A DNA stretch of 64,000 nt from CALVLD01 sp964467585 (GCA_964467585.1 CAYXRF010000009.1:19810-83809); one strand, 5' to 3'; positions 35,529-44,011 are shown, numbered from the stretch's first letter. The notes: generated from the letters alone by a model not told the origin. Numbers and translations are program-made.

Positions 35529-36178
35529 ATCGTTTCAAGCTCATGCACAACGTCAATAACCGTGCATTCAAAGGGACAGCAAAAAGAGGTTACGGCGCAC
35601 AGATATTGTCCGTCGCCGCCAAGTATATCAAGGGTTGAATAATAAGCCAAGGTTTCATTGCCGCGCATAATGCTGTGGGGAAGTACATTAAGCGTTTTCA
35701 TTGAGCCTGCAAGCCCCACGCCAAGCAGCTTAAGACAGCTTTCCTTTATCACCCAGCGAGAGCGCAGAAAATACTGCTTCTCGGCGGCGTCCATCCCAAC
35801 GAAACGCTCTTTTTCTTCATCGCACAGTATCCTGCCGCCAATATTCTCCGAAAGTGTTCGCGGACGTTCGATATCCACACCTACAGGGCTTTTAGAAAGT
35901 GCGCATACTGCGATTGCACCTGAATGTGAAAGCGAAATTTCGCCTTGCCCCGCAAGCAAAGGCTTGTTGTTGCCGTCATATGAGTAGACAGGCGGGTCAA
36001 GCCTTGCGCCCGAAACAGCAAAGCTCAGCGCAAGCTCCACGGCATAAGAGCGCGCCCTGTCCGCAGCTTGATTATATTGCATCGTCCGCTCTTTGCGAAT
36101 GTCCGAAACATAATTCATATCTGCAATTTCAAGGCGTGATGCTTTTTCTGTGTCAACATAAAAAACAGAAACTTCCAT
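35525..36178 (-). CDS. 4'-phosphopantetheinyl transferase (Sfp type)
   Basis: A 217-residue protein with SLSHSGAIAVCALS, the magnesium-binding GVDIE and WVIKESCLKLLG motifs of the Sfp family. It transfers phosphopantetheine from CoA to carrier-protein serines. No polyketide or peptide synthetase is in the window, so it may serve distant gene clusters or the fatty acid carrier protein. The promoter (36185-36213) ends six bases before the ATG, so the mRNA may be leaderless. Confidence 0.88.
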   Translation of the reverse strand: MEVSVFYVDTEKASRLEIADMNYVSDIRKERTMQYNQAADRARSYAVELALSFAVSGARLDPPVYSYDGNNKPLLAGQGEISLSHSGAIAVCALSKSPVGVDIERPRTLSENIGGRILCDEEKERFVGMDAAEKQYFLRSRWVIKESCLKLLGVGLAGSMKTLNVLPHSIMRGNETLAYYSTLDILGGDGQYLCAVTSFCCPFECTVIDVVHELETI

Positions 36179-36184
36179 ATCGCA

Positions 36185-36213
36185 ACTATAACATCACACA
36201 GTGATTATTGCAA
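36185..36213 (-). promoter_or_regulatory. promoter of the phosphopantetheinyl transferase
   Basis: TTGCAA (36208-36213) and TATAGT (36185-36190) on the minus strand, 17 bp spacer; the expected transcription start is the A of the ATG at 36178. Confidence 0.65.
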
Positions 36214-36236
36214 ATACAATATATGTCGCTTTGGTA

Positions 36237-36265
36237 TTTACAACCGGGCAAATTTGTATTATGAT
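36237..36265 (+). promoter_or_regulatory. mntP promoter
   Basis: TTTACA (36237-36242), 17 bp, TATGAT (36260-36265). The leader is about 25 bases, too short for a yybP-ykoY riboswitch. Confidence 0.65.
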
Positions 36266-36294
36266 ACAGCGGTTAAGTAATTTGGAGGGCACAA

Positions 36295-36894
36295 GTGAAC
36301 GATATCTCTGTGTGGGAGCTGCTTCTCACAGCGGTTGCGCTTTCGATGGATGCAATGGCGGTTGCGATATCCAGCGGAATATTAGCTCAAAAGGTCAAGC
36401 TAAAGGATGCATTGCTTATGGCGTTCTTCTTTGGCTTCTTCCAGTTCGCCATGCCCGTTATCGGCTATTACATAATTCCGCTGCTGGGCAAGGTGTTTGG
36501 CAGCGGCGTGGTAACTTTTGTTAACGCCGCGGATCATTTCATAGCGTTCGCGCTGCTTTCATTCATCGGCGGCAAGATGGTTATTGAGGCAATTAAAAAT
36601 CAGGATGATGACGGTTCAAGCTCCTTTTCGTTCAAAACGCTGTTTGTGATGGCGCTGGCAACGAGTATTGACGCGTTGGCTGTCGGTATAACATACAACA
36701 CGCTTTCGCTTACAACAGGATTTTTCTGGTTTGCGGTTGCGGCAATAGGCATTGTCACATTTGCGCTTTCGCTCATCGGAGTCCTTTTGGGCAAACGCCT
36801 TGGTGCAAAGTTCAAGCGATGGGCGGTGCTTGCAGGAGGTATAGTGCTTATAGGCATCGGCGTAAAAATTCTTATAGAACATATATTTTTCTGA
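36295..36894 (+). CDS. mntP: manganese efflux pump MntP
   Basis: A 199-residue protein with six membrane helices in two repeats: ALSMDAMAVAISSG in the first and ATSIDALAVGITYN in the second carry the paired metal-binding Asp residues of the MntP/DUF204 family. It exports Mn2+. A GTG start follows GGAGG by seven bases. Confidence 0.93.
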   Translation: MNDISVWELLLTAVALSMDAMAVAISSGILAQKVKLKDALLMAFFFGFFQFAMPVIGYYIIPLLGKVFGSGVVTFVNAADHFIAFALLSFIGGKMVIEAIKNQDDDGSSSFSFKTLFVMALATSIDALAVGITYNTLSLTTGFFWFAVAAIGIVTFALSLIGVLLGKRLGAKFKRWAVLAGGIVLIGIGVKILIEHIFF

Positions 36895-36996
36895 TATGCG
36901 TTTTGAATCTTCCGTTATCGTATACATATTTTTCACTCATTTGCACAAACATCAAGAATTAACAATAATATAAATACAATCTTTTATACAAACGAT

Positions 36997-37025
36997 TTGA
37001 CAAAATCAGACATATGTTGTATAAT
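36997..37025 (+). promoter_or_regulatory. patatin gene promoter
   Basis: TTGACA (36997-37002), 17 bp, TATAAT (37020-37025). The leader of about 90 bases has an inverted repeat (37034-37041 with 37102-37109) and three 7-bp tandem repeats (37081-37101). Confidence 0.8.
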
Positions 37026-37118
37026 AGCGCTTGTGAAGCGGTATTCATGGTTTGCAGGTTAGGGCACGGGGCAAATTTGGCTCGTTGCTCGTTGCTTGTT
37101 GCCGCTTCAATTGTGTAG

Positions 37119-37985
37119 ATGATAGGTATGGCAAAAATTGGCATTGTGTTGGCGGGCGGCTTTGCAAAGGGCGCCTACCAGCTTGGCGTGTTGAACGCGA
37201 TAGAACAAACTATTCCAACCGATGAGGTCGTGTGCGTAAGCTCGGCTTCTGTCGGTTCGCTCGGCGCATACGCGTATGTTACGGGTCGTATGCGCGAGGC
37301 GGAGGAGGGGTGGATGTCCATGAACTTCTCCGGGCTGCGCAAGTTTACTCAGGCGGTGATGTATCGCCCGCTTCTTTCTGACGCAATTTCAAACGTGCAT
37401 TCCGAGGGCGATGTGTTAAGGATACCTCTTTATGTCGCCTGCTTCAATCTTTCAAAAATGGTGTTGGAGTATGTTGACCTGCGCAACGCGCTTCCCTGCA
37501 CGGTTGAAAAATATATGCAGGCGACGATGAGCGTCCCGGCATTTTTCAAGCCCGTCCATATTGGCGGATACGAGTATTACGATGGCGGTCTTATCGACAA
37601 TATTCCGGTTATGGCGCTTAAAGAGTTTGACACCGATTATATTATTGTTGTCCATTTTGATAACTATAATCACCATTTTGAAAGTCGAGAGATGGACAGC
37701 CGTATTATCAAGCTTAACTTCCTTGACGACGGATTCATAAAGGACATGTTCAGCTTTGACAGCAAAAGCGTCCGTATGATGATTGACCGTGGATACACAA
37801 GCGCGATGAAGCTTTTCGAAACTTTTTTCGCGCATGGCACAAACGATATACCATACATACTTAACTGCATAAGCGAAAGAAACGAGGTTTGCAGTCAAGA
37901 AAAATATCGTCTTACAAGCGATGTTGTGATTTCAAACTTCAACAAGCTGCAAAGACGAATCGTCACCAAAAAGTATAATCATTAA
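37119..37985 (+). CDS. patatin-like phospholipase
   Basis: A 288-residue protein (or 285 from the ATG at 37128): the oxyanion loop GGFAKGAYQLG, nucleophile SASVG (GxSxG-like with Ser in place of the first Gly) and the DGG dyad YYDGGLIDNIP are all present. Patatins hydrolyse acyl esters of lipids. There is no signal peptide. It is followed by a strong terminator at 38012. Confidence 0.88.
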   Translation: MIGMAKIGIVLAGGFAKGAYQLGVLNAIEQTIPTDEVVCVSSASVGSLGAYAYVTGRMREAEEGWMSMNFSGLRKFTQAVMYRPLLSDAISNVHSEGDVLRIPLYVACFNLSKMVLEYVDLRNALPCTVEKYMQATMSVPAFFKPVHIGGYEYYDGGLIDNIPVMALKEFDTDYIIVVHFDNYNHHFESREMDSRIIKLNFLDDGFIKDMFSFDSKSVRMMIDRGYTSAMKLFETFFAHGTNDIPYILNCISERNEVCSQEKYRLTSDVVISNFNKLQRRIVTKKYNH

Positions 37986-38011
37986 GCGGATAAATGGTGG
38001 ATTTCAATCAG

Positions 38012-38040
38012 CGTCGCGGCAAAATGGCCGCGACGTTTTT
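38012..38040 (+). terminator. patatin gene terminator
   Basis: CGTCGCGGC (38012-38020) pairs with GCCGCGACG (38027-38035), followed by TTTTT. Confidence 0.85.
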
Positions 38041-38067
38041 GCACACAAATGCTTGACGAACACACAC

Positions 38068-38099
38068 AAAAAGACCCTCCATCACACGGACGAAGGGTC
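38068..38099 (-). terminator. tRNA-Trp terminator
   Basis: On the minus strand GACCCT (38099-38094) pairs with AGGGTC (38078-38073), followed by TTTTTG. It lies 18 bp after the tRNA. Confidence 0.75.
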
Positions 38100-38116
38100 G
38101 CACCGTTTACACGGTT

Positions 38117-38190
38117 TGGCAGGGGCACTAAGGCTCGAACTCAGAAAAACGGTTTTGGAGACCGCTATGTTACCATTACATCATGCCCCT
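38117..38190 (-). tRNA. tRNA-Trp (CCA anticodon)
   Basis: A 74-base cloverleaf: acceptor AGGGGCA with TGCCCCT, D-arm with TAATGGTAA loop, anticodon stem GCGGT/ACCGT with loop CTCCAAA, T-arm CTGAG/CTTAG with TTCGAGC, discriminator G and an encoded CCA. Confidence 0.95.
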
Positions 38191-38209
38191 ACGATCCGCA
38201 ACGGATAGG

Positions 38210-38238
38210 ATTATAGCATCTTACGCGATTGGTGTCAA
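38210..38238 (-). promoter_or_regulatory. tRNA-Trp promoter
   Basis: TTGACA (38233-38238) and TATAAT (38210-38215) on the minus strand, 17 bp spacer. Confidence 0.85.
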
Positions 38239-38378
38239 GCACAAATTTTTTGCCGCATCACCCATGCGCGGATTGCGGTTAAGTATACGCGCAACTGGTT
38301 TTTTGTATGATTACTGACAATTTCAATTTTGGTGCAACAAAAACTGTTGACCCGCAGCGGAACAAAACTAAAGCGTGC

Positions 38379-38816
38379 TCAAAAATCGGAGGTATCGCTG
38401 TGGTCAAACCTATCCACCATTTTGCCGATATAGGGTATGTCTGTCGTTTCCTTGCGATAGCATTTGATTGCGCTGATAATCTCAAGCACAAAAAACACAA
38501 ATGCAAGCATAATTATCACAAGCGCGTACATAACGGTGCAAAGCGTAAAAAACAGCCCGCTGCCGCCGCTTGCCCAAAGTATAACAAGCCAAAGAACGGT
38601 CGGAATTACGGCAAGCACCACATCACACAGACAAATTATTATTGACTGAATACAGCTTCGGCGCGCAACGCGATTCTTTTCAAGAAAAAGAAAAAGAATC
38701 GGCACTATCATGAATATCAGACTGCACCACATCGACAGCGCGCACAACAGGTGCATTACGGCGGCGAACACGCTGCCGGACACGCTTGTAATGAGCGTAC
38801 ATTTGTTATCGTTCAT
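38379..38816 (-). CDS. DUF4870-like membrane protein
   Basis: A 145-residue protein with three to four membrane helices (about 10-45, 60-85, 90-115). The short tail TDIPYIGKMVDRF matches the end of DUF4870/Tic20-like proteins (YPYIGKIAD). GGGAGG precedes the ATG. Its function is unknown. It has its own promoter at 38848. Confidence 0.7.
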   Translation of the reverse strand: MNDNKCTLITSVSGSVFAAVMHLLCALSMWCSLIFMIVPILFLFLEKNRVARRSCIQSIIICLCDVVLAVIPTVLWLVILWASGGSGLFFTLCTVMYALVIIMLAFVFFVLEIISAIKCYRKETTDIPYIGKMVDRFDHSDTSDF

Positions 38817-38847
38817 CTGCGCCTCCCAACTACATACTTTCCATTAT

Positions 38848-38876
38848 ATTATACAACAGCCGTTGCCGCATGGCAA
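38848..38876 (-). promoter_or_regulatory. promoter of the DUF4870-like gene
   Basis: TTGCCA (38871-38876) and TATAAT (38848-38853) on the minus strand, 17 bp spacer. Confidence 0.75.
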
Positions 38877-38882
38877 GCATAT

Positions 38883-40007
38883 TTATTCCTCAATGATTGA
38901 GTATTCATATCCGTATGCGGTGATAAAGCGCAGTATGTCGTTAACGGACACAACAAACGATGCGGTATTTGTGTTTGGATGCACACAAATATTGACCTGC
39001 CGCAAAAGACGGCTGTCTATTGCTATGGTGAGCTTGCCTTCATCATACAGCCGCTTTGCGCATTCGTGGATGAGATTGAGTACGGATACCGACCCCTGCG
39101 ATGCGGCAAGCCCATCGGCAAGCTGCTTTTCATCCGCAAAGCTCATCCGTGAAACGCCAAGCTTTTTACTGACGTCCGCCGTGCTGAATCGACTTTCATC
39201 ATCAAACAGAACAAGATAAAAGTGATTGCCCTGCCTGTTTGAAAGAAAAAGGTTTTTACAATGGCGTGCGCCATACTCACCGCCTATGCCCTGACATTGC
39301 CCGATCGTTGCGGCGGCATGGTGATAAAGGCACACAAATGGCACGTTGATATCCGTCAATGCCTTTTTTGCGTCCGCAATGGCGTTCGAAATCGCGTCCG
39401 CTTCAGACGTATATTCAAGATACAGACTGTCATCAAGCTTGAATGTAAGTCCGTCATATTTTTTGCCGCGCACTGTGCGAAGCCCAACCTTTCGGCGGCA
39501 CTCACGAAAACCAATTTTCTCTGCCAATCCGCACATGCGCACATTGCCCGACCATGTTTGGGTATATATATCTTCAGTTCCGACAGAGCGAAGATAGTCT
39601 ATAAAAAGTCTTAATGCAGCGGCGGCAACGCCCTTGTTCCTTGCGGCGACGTCCGGAAGGTCGATACCTATTGCCGTAAGCGAACCTTCATTGCAGTAAT
39701 TGAAGTCGTTGTCGATATGGTAGCTTCCGCACCACCCGACATAAGTCTGAGAGCTGTCGGACAAAGCAATTTCAAAGCCCGTGCGCGGCAAAGAATCATC
39801 AGTCCGCACAAGCCGTTTTGCCCGTTCGCCCATCGAAGCAACATAGCGCTCCAAATCGTCGGCGCGCTGCTCATCGGTCATACCCTCGTATTCCCATGGG
39901 GCATCCCAAAGCTGCCATTCCGTTTCGACAGTTTCCCAATATACACGCTTTGAAATATCAGCATCCGTAAAATCACGAAGTATAACTCTTTCGTCAAAAA
40001 GCCGCAT
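38883..40007 (-). CDS. GNAT acetyltransferase fused to a ProX/YbaK-type aminoacyl-tRNA editing domain
   Basis: A 374-residue protein from the ATG at 40007, with GGAGG nine bases upstream. Residues 1-190 form a GNAT domain (RVILRDFTDADI, then AIGIDLPDVAARNKGVAAAAL as the acetyl-CoA loop, WSGNVRMCGLAEKIGF). Residues about 205-374 match the prolyl-tRNA deacylase PrdX family (HCKNLFLSNRQGNHFYLVLF, KKLGVSRMSFADEKQL, then NICVHPNTNTASFVVS). The ProX half would hydrolyse mischarged tRNA, the GNAT half acetylate an unknown amine. I know of these families separately; the fusion is unusual. Confidence 0.85.
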   Translation of the reverse strand: MRLFDERVILRDFTDADISKRVYWETVETEWQLWDAPWEYEGMTDEQRADDLERYVASMGERAKRLVRTDDSLPRTGFEIALSDSSQTYVGWCGSYHIDNDFNYCNEGSLTAIGIDLPDVAARNKGVAAAALRLFIDYLRSVGTEDIYTQTWSGNVRMCGLAEKIGFRECRRKVGLRTVRGKKYDGLTFKLDDSLYLEYTSEADAISNAIADAKKALTDINVPFVCLYHHAAATIGQCQGIGGEYGARHCKNLFLSNRQGNHFYLVLFDDESRFSTADVSKKLGVSRMSFADEKQLADGLAASQGSVSVLNLIHECAKRLYDEGKLTIAIDSRLLRQVNICVHPNTNTASFVVSVNDILRFITAYGYEYSIIEE

Positions 40008-40035
40008 TACGCCGCCTCCTTTTTCATATGAGCGC

Positions 40036-40087
40036 ACTATAACACAAATCAAAAACAGTTGCAATCCTGAAGGGTTTGTATTATTAT
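40036..40087. promoter_or_regulatory. overlapping divergent promoters sharing one -35 hexamer
   Basis: The self-complementary TTGCAA at 40059-40064 is the -35 for both directions: TATAGT at 40036-40041 (minus, 17 bp) towards the GNAT-ProX gene and TATTAT at 40082-40087 (plus, 17 bp) towards ccdA. Confidence 0.6.
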
Positions 40088-40140
40088 GGTTTTTGGGAGC
40101 GTGAGTGCTCTTATACCGTAGGGAGGATATTTACTTCAAA

Positions 40141-40854
40141 ATGGAAGAACTTTTGAACCGCGTCTCTGCCGCAATAGGCAACAATATGTGGCTGGGACCG
40201 GTACTTGCTTTGATAGGCGGGATGCTTACCTCATTGATGCCCTGTTCACTTTCAACGGTTCCGCTTGTGATAGGCTGCGTCGGGGGCACAAACACAAAGG
40301 GGATAAAGGCTTTTTTGCTTTCGCTTCTGTTCGCGTTGGGCTCCGCGGTAACCTTCATAACGCTGGGGGTTGTTGCTTCACTGGCGGGGCTTTTGCTTGA
40401 AAAGTTTGAGGTCTGGCTGCACCTGATACTTGGGATAGTGCTGGTGCTTATGGCGCTTCAGATATGGGGCGTATGGGAAATTATACCGGTCAACACCATC
40501 GCAGCGGGCAACCGCCTGCATGGGTGGGTCGGCGCTCTTGTTGCGGGGCTTCTGGCAGGGGTGTTCTCCGCTCACTGCGCAACGCCAATGATCGTTGCAT
40601 TGCTCGCAATAGTTATAGATAGAGGCAAGCTTCTTTACGGAGTGCTGCTGCTGCTTTTGTTTTCAATTGGGCATGGAATTCTTTCAATTATCGCGGGAAC
40701 CTCAGTGGGGCTTGTTCAAAAAATCACGGACAGCGATAAATATGCCCGAATAAGCAAAATTATCAAAATAGTATTGGGGATATTCATACTTCTTGTCGCG
40801 CTGTATCTTTTCTGGGAGGCGTTCAGCGAGGGCATTCTCGGGTATGAACACTGA
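40141..40854 (+). CDS. ccdA: cytochrome c biogenesis protein CcdA
   Basis: A 237-residue, six-helix membrane protein. The redox Cys pair is visible as MPCSLS in the first helix and HCATP in the fourth, and LSTVPLVIGC is typical of the family. CcdA moves electrons from cytosolic thioredoxin across the membrane. The ATG at 40141 lies some 15 bases after GGGAGG, a long spacing. A small thioredoxin follows 18 bp later, an obvious partner. Confidence 0.9.
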   Translation: MEELLNRVSAAIGNNMWLGPVLALIGGMLTSLMPCSLSTVPLVIGCVGGTNTKGIKAFLLSLLFALGSAVTFITLGVVASLAGLLLEKFEVWLHLILGIVLVLMALQIWGVWEIIPVNTIAAGNRLHGWVGALVAGLLAGVFSAHCATPMIVALLAIVIDRGKLLYGVLLLLLFSIGHGILSIIAGTSVGLVQKITDSDKYARISKIIKIVLGIFILLVALYLFWEAFSEGILGYEH

Positions 40855-40872
40855 TGAAACGGAGGACGTTAT

Positions 40873-41238
40873 ATGCGGATTATAAAACTTACAGACAAAA
40901 CACGCAAAAAGATAATCAAGAAGAGGCCGATCGTTCCCGCCGCAAAGGAGGGCGCAAGGATAAAAATTCTTGCCACCGGATGTGAGCATTGCCGTGCTAT
41001 GCGCGCCAACACAATCGATGCGGTGAAGCAAATGGGTCTGCCCGAGAACGAGCTGCAATGCGTCAGCGATATTGTCGATATCACAAGGCTTGGCGTCATG
41101 TCAACACCCTCTCTGATAATCGACGGAGAGCTTGTGTCAAGCGGCAGGGTTTTATCGGTTGAGGCAATTCAAGCGCTGATACACGAGTATTATGACAACC
41201 CAATTTCAAATGCCAATGGCGGTGAGGAGGATGACTAA
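40873..41238 (+). CDS. small thioredoxin-family protein
   Basis: A 121-residue protein with a thioredoxin active site GCEHC (near 36-40), cis-Pro segment GVMSTPSLIIDGELVSSGR and no signal peptide. The basic head (DKTRKKIIKKRP) is unusual. It resembles the glutaredoxin-like redox-active disulfide proteins that pair with CcdA. By gene order it should feed electrons to CcdA or accept them from it. Confidence 0.88.
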   Translation: MRIIKLTDKTRKKIIKKRPIVPAAKEGARIKILATGCEHCRAMRANTIDAVKQMGLPENELQCVSDIVDITRLGVMSTPSLIIDGELVSSGRVLSVEAIQALIHEYYDNPISNANGGEEDD

Positions 41239-41240
41239 AA

Positions 41241-41543
41241 ATGGAAGAAAACAAGACCGCATTTGAGGACGAGATGTCCTATACCGAGGAGGAGAAGGAA
41301 CGTGTGCTGCGTGCATTTTTCCGTGATGGGCGGCTGACGCAGATTCCCGCCAAGCTGAAGAAAAAGCTTATTGTGTTCCGCGAGATACTTGAAAGGTTTG
41401 AAAAAGGCAAGGATTATTCCGAAAAAGAGGTTAACAGCACGATAGGCGCGGTGTGCGAGGACTTCTGCACGATACGACGCTATTTTGTTGAGAGCGGCTG
41501 GATGACACGCGAAAACGGCATATATCGCCGAACAGACGAATAA
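41241..41543 (+). CDS. DUF2087 domain-containing protein
   Basis: A 100-residue protein matching DUF2087: RVLRAFFRDGRLTQIPAKLKKKLIVFREI, then EKGKDYSEKEVNSTI and RRYFVESGWMTR. The domain occurs at the C-terminus of some transcription regulators and alone; it probably binds nucleic acid. It starts 2 bp after the thioredoxin gene ends. Confidence 0.88.
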   Translation: MEENKTAFEDEMSYTEEEKERVLRAFFRDGRLTQIPAKLKKKLIVFREILERFEKGKDYSEKEVNSTIGAVCEDFCTIRRYFVESGWMTRENGIYRRTDE

Positions 41544-41553
41544 CTGATTGCAT

Positions 41554-41586
41554 GCAAGGCAGACCGAGTTGGTTTGCCTTGCTTTT
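41554..41586 (+). terminator. terminator of the ccdA operon
   Basis: GCAAGGCA (41554-41561) pairs with TGCCTTGC (41575-41582), followed by TTTT. Confidence 0.8.
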
Positions 41587-41643
41587 CAATCGTTTCGTTG
41601 TCAGCTTTATTTCGGCAAATTGTTGAGACGATCGTAAGGGCTA

Positions 41644-41672
41644 TTGTATACAATCACAAATCATGCTATAAT
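41644..41672 (+). promoter_or_regulatory. promoter of the zinc-ribbon propeller gene
   Basis: TTGTAT (41644-41649), 17 bp, TATAAT (41667-41672). Confidence 0.7.
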
Positions 41673-41706
41673 AAGTCAAATTGGCAGAAATAAGGAGGGA
41701 ATCCAT

Positions 41707-43347
41707 ATGAAATGTCCGTTTTGCGGCAAAAAAAACAAAGACGGTGCTACAACCTGTCAACGCTGCGGCGCTGCAATGCCAAAGCCTGCGCTGCCGTCGG
41801 GTCAAACAGATGACAGCAGCACGTCCATGGCAAAGCATAACCCGCCTCAAAAAGACGAATGCAACGTTAAGCCCGTGATCGAAGGCGTTGCGGTGGAGAA
41901 CGAAAAGCCCAAGCGCATAAAGCCAAAGCTGCTTGCGATACTCATCGCGTGCGCAGTCGTTGTGATAGGCGTTGTCGTGCTTGTGCTCTATCTCCTTCTA
42001 AGAACGGGCGTTACAATCCCTGTCGGCAATGGCTATACCGTGCTTATTGACGCGGAGGGTGCTTATCAGCTTGCATACAAGAATAGCGCTGTCACATACA
42101 ACAAAGAGGACAACAGCGGGATTGCATATGCGGAGACAAGCATCGACCATTCCTCCGCGGCGGCATTAACAGAAAATGGCTCTCTCTATTACTTCAAAAG
42201 AGGGGAATATGTTGAGGTTGCCCCCAAGGTAACGGATTTTGCGTTTGCGTCCTGCGGCAGATATATCGCATACACAAATTCCGATGATGGCAGGCTGTGG
42301 CTGTTTGACTGCGCAAAGAACACACCGTCAAGCGCAAACGAGGCTGCCGTCTCAGCAGGCTTTGTAATTTCTCCGGACGGAAAGTCCGTGCTGTATAACA
42401 AGCAGGGCGACGCCGCACTGTATGTCCGTATTGACAAACGTGAGGTTAAAATCCATGACGATATGCTGCCGATATCGGTTTCGAAGGGCGGCAAATACAT
42501 ATACGGTTATGACGATGACCACAACGCAATATGCGCATTCATCAATCAAAAGCTCAATTGTGAGGTTGCAGGCAACATCACGGGTGATATTTGGCTGAAT
42601 GACAACCATACGCAGGTGATGTTCAACACATTCACATCCAACACAAGCAATCGCACCGCATACATTTCAATCAAGGGGAAGGAGCCTGTCGCCATTTATT
42701 CGGGCACGGTAACCGCAGTGGAGGAGCCTGTCGCGCTGCTGCCGGTGATGACAGCATCAACGCAGGGTACCTATCTTGCAAGCAATACGTCCGTCAGCGC
42801 GGGCGAGGATACCCATTGCGTGCGCACCTGCCCGCTTGATACGTTTGACGGCAGATTTTATGTTGGCGATTGTCTGGTGCATTATTCTGCAAAAGACGGC
42901 AAAACAGAGATTGGCGGCGCCGTCAGCTATGCCGTACTCAGCGATGATTGTGCGCAGCTTTGTTACATATCCGATGGCAAGCTCAATCAGTGCAAAACAA
43001 AGGATTTTCCCGTGGTTGAACAGATCGCATTGGATTGTACAAGCGTTGCCATTTCCGCAAACGGAAGGGTTGTATGGTATATTGACAGCACGAATGCCAT
43101 TCACTATTACAAAAACGGCAAGGATATTAACGTCCACAACGATGTTGACAGCCTTTGTGTGATGAAAAATGGTGCTGCGATATTCAGCAGCGGCGGCTCC
43201 GCATTCTACTGCAAAAACGGCAAGAAGTCGGTGGAGCTTGCCGATGGTGTTTCCGCTGTTTACGCAGACTTGTCCCATATGTATATCCTGACGGATAAGG
43301 GATGGGCGGCTGTTGAAAAAAACGGTAAAACGCATTATTTCAACTGA
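41707..43347 (+). CDS. zinc-ribbon membrane protein with extracellular β-propeller-like domain
   Basis: A 546-residue protein from the ATG at 41707 with AAGGAGGG upstream. A zinc ribbon (CPFCGKKNKDGATTCQRCG) is followed by a charged linker, a membrane helix (about 78-101) and an extracellular domain with repeated blade-like units (RYIAYTNSDDGRLWLFD, FVISPDGKSVLYNKQ, KYIYGYDDDHNAICAF, CAQLCYISDGKLNQC). The repeats resemble WD40/TolB-like propellers. The zinc ribbon-TM pattern is shared by many Firmicute membrane proteins of unknown function. An SGNH hydrolase follows 6 bp later. Confidence 0.78.
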   Translation: MKCPFCGKKNKDGATTCQRCGAAMPKPALPSGQTDDSSTSMAKHNPPQKDECNVKPVIEGVAVENEKPKRIKPKLLAILIACAVVVIGVVVLVLYLLLRTGVTIPVGNGYTVLIDAEGAYQLAYKNSAVTYNKEDNSGIAYAETSIDHSSAAALTENGSLYYFKRGEYVEVAPKVTDFAFASCGRYIAYTNSDDGRLWLFDCAKNTPSSANEAAVSAGFVISPDGKSVLYNKQGDAALYVRIDKREVKIHDDMLPISVSKGGKYIYGYDDDHNAICAFINQKLNCEVAGNITGDIWLNDNHTQVMFNTFTSNTSNRTAYISIKGKEPVAIYSGTVTAVEEPVALLPVMTASTQGTYLASNTSVSAGEDTHCVRTCPLDTFDGRFYVGDCLVHYSAKDGKTEIGGAVSYAVLSDDCAQLCYISDGKLNQCKTKDFPVVEQIALDCTSVAISANGRVVWYIDSTNAIHYYKNGKDINVHNDVDSLCVMKNGAAIFSSGGSAFYCKNGKKSVELADGVSAVYADLSHMYILTDKGWAAVEKNGKTHYFN

Positions 43348-43353
43348 TAGGCA

Positions 43354-43989
43354 ATGGCGGAGGATACTCGAAAAATATGTTTTGCAAGTGCGCTGCGTGG
43401 GGTCATATGCCTTATGCTGTGCATAGCTTGCGGGGCGTATTGCCTTGGGTGCAGTATGAATAATCATTCTTCCGAAAATGACGATAACGGAGGGGTCGCC
43501 TTCTTTGGCGACTCCCTCACATATATGGGCGATTGGGGCAGCTATTTTCCCAATGCAAACATACATGGGCTTGGCGTTTCCGGCGACACCGTGCTTGATC
43601 TGATGGATCGTATCGACGAGGTTAAGGACTGTGCGCCGCGCAAGGTTTTTATTATGGCGGGGATTAACGATTTGCTTTGCGGAGAATCGGTTGAGACTGT
43701 CGCCGCACGTTGGAGCGCTCTGCTCGATGCGCTTGGAGGAGAGTACGACGTTTACATTCTTAGCGTCCTTCCCGTTAAAAGCTTCCTCATTGCCGATGCA
43801 AGCCGCATTCCCGCGCTGAACAGCAGGCTCAAGCTGCTTGCGGAGGATCATCACGCCGCATATATCGACATTTACTCGCTTATGGTGGATCAAAACGCCT
43901 TCATATGTGACGCCTATACGGTTGACGGCGTTCATCTTTCCGATGCGGGATACGCGATTTGGGCGGAAGCTGTCAGGGATATGATTTAA
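43354..43989 (+). CDS. SGNH/GDSL hydrolase, probable lipoprotein
   Basis: A 211-residue protein with a signal helix and lipobox-like AYCLGC near 28-33. SGNH blocks: FFGDSL (catalytic Ser), NIHGLGVSG, GINDL and DGVHLS (Asp/His). Such exported esterases deacetylate polysaccharides or act as O-acetyl transferases. Probably co-transcribed with the upstream propeller gene. Confidence 0.88.
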   Translation: MAEDTRKICFASALRGVICLMLCIACGAYCLGCSMNNHSSENDDNGGVAFFGDSLTYMGDWGSYFPNANIHGLGVSGDTVLDLMDRIDEVKDCAPRKVFIMAGINDLLCGESVETVAARWSALLDALGGEYDVYILSVLPVKSFLIADASRIPALNSRLKLLAEDHHAAYIDIYSLMVDQNAFICDAYTVDGVHLSDAGYAIWAEAVRDMI

Positions 43990-44011
43990 CGGAAATTTTC
44001 AATATGCCAAA

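Noticed and set aside
36180..36295. manganese riboswitch (yybP-ykoY) before mntP
   Set aside because: The leader from the predicted start is only about 25 bases, too short for the element.
42757..43935. 392-codon ORF on the minus strand
   Set aside because: It lies opposite the zinc-ribbon propeller and SGNH genes, which have clear domains, ribosome sites and promoter; its translation has no recognisable motif.
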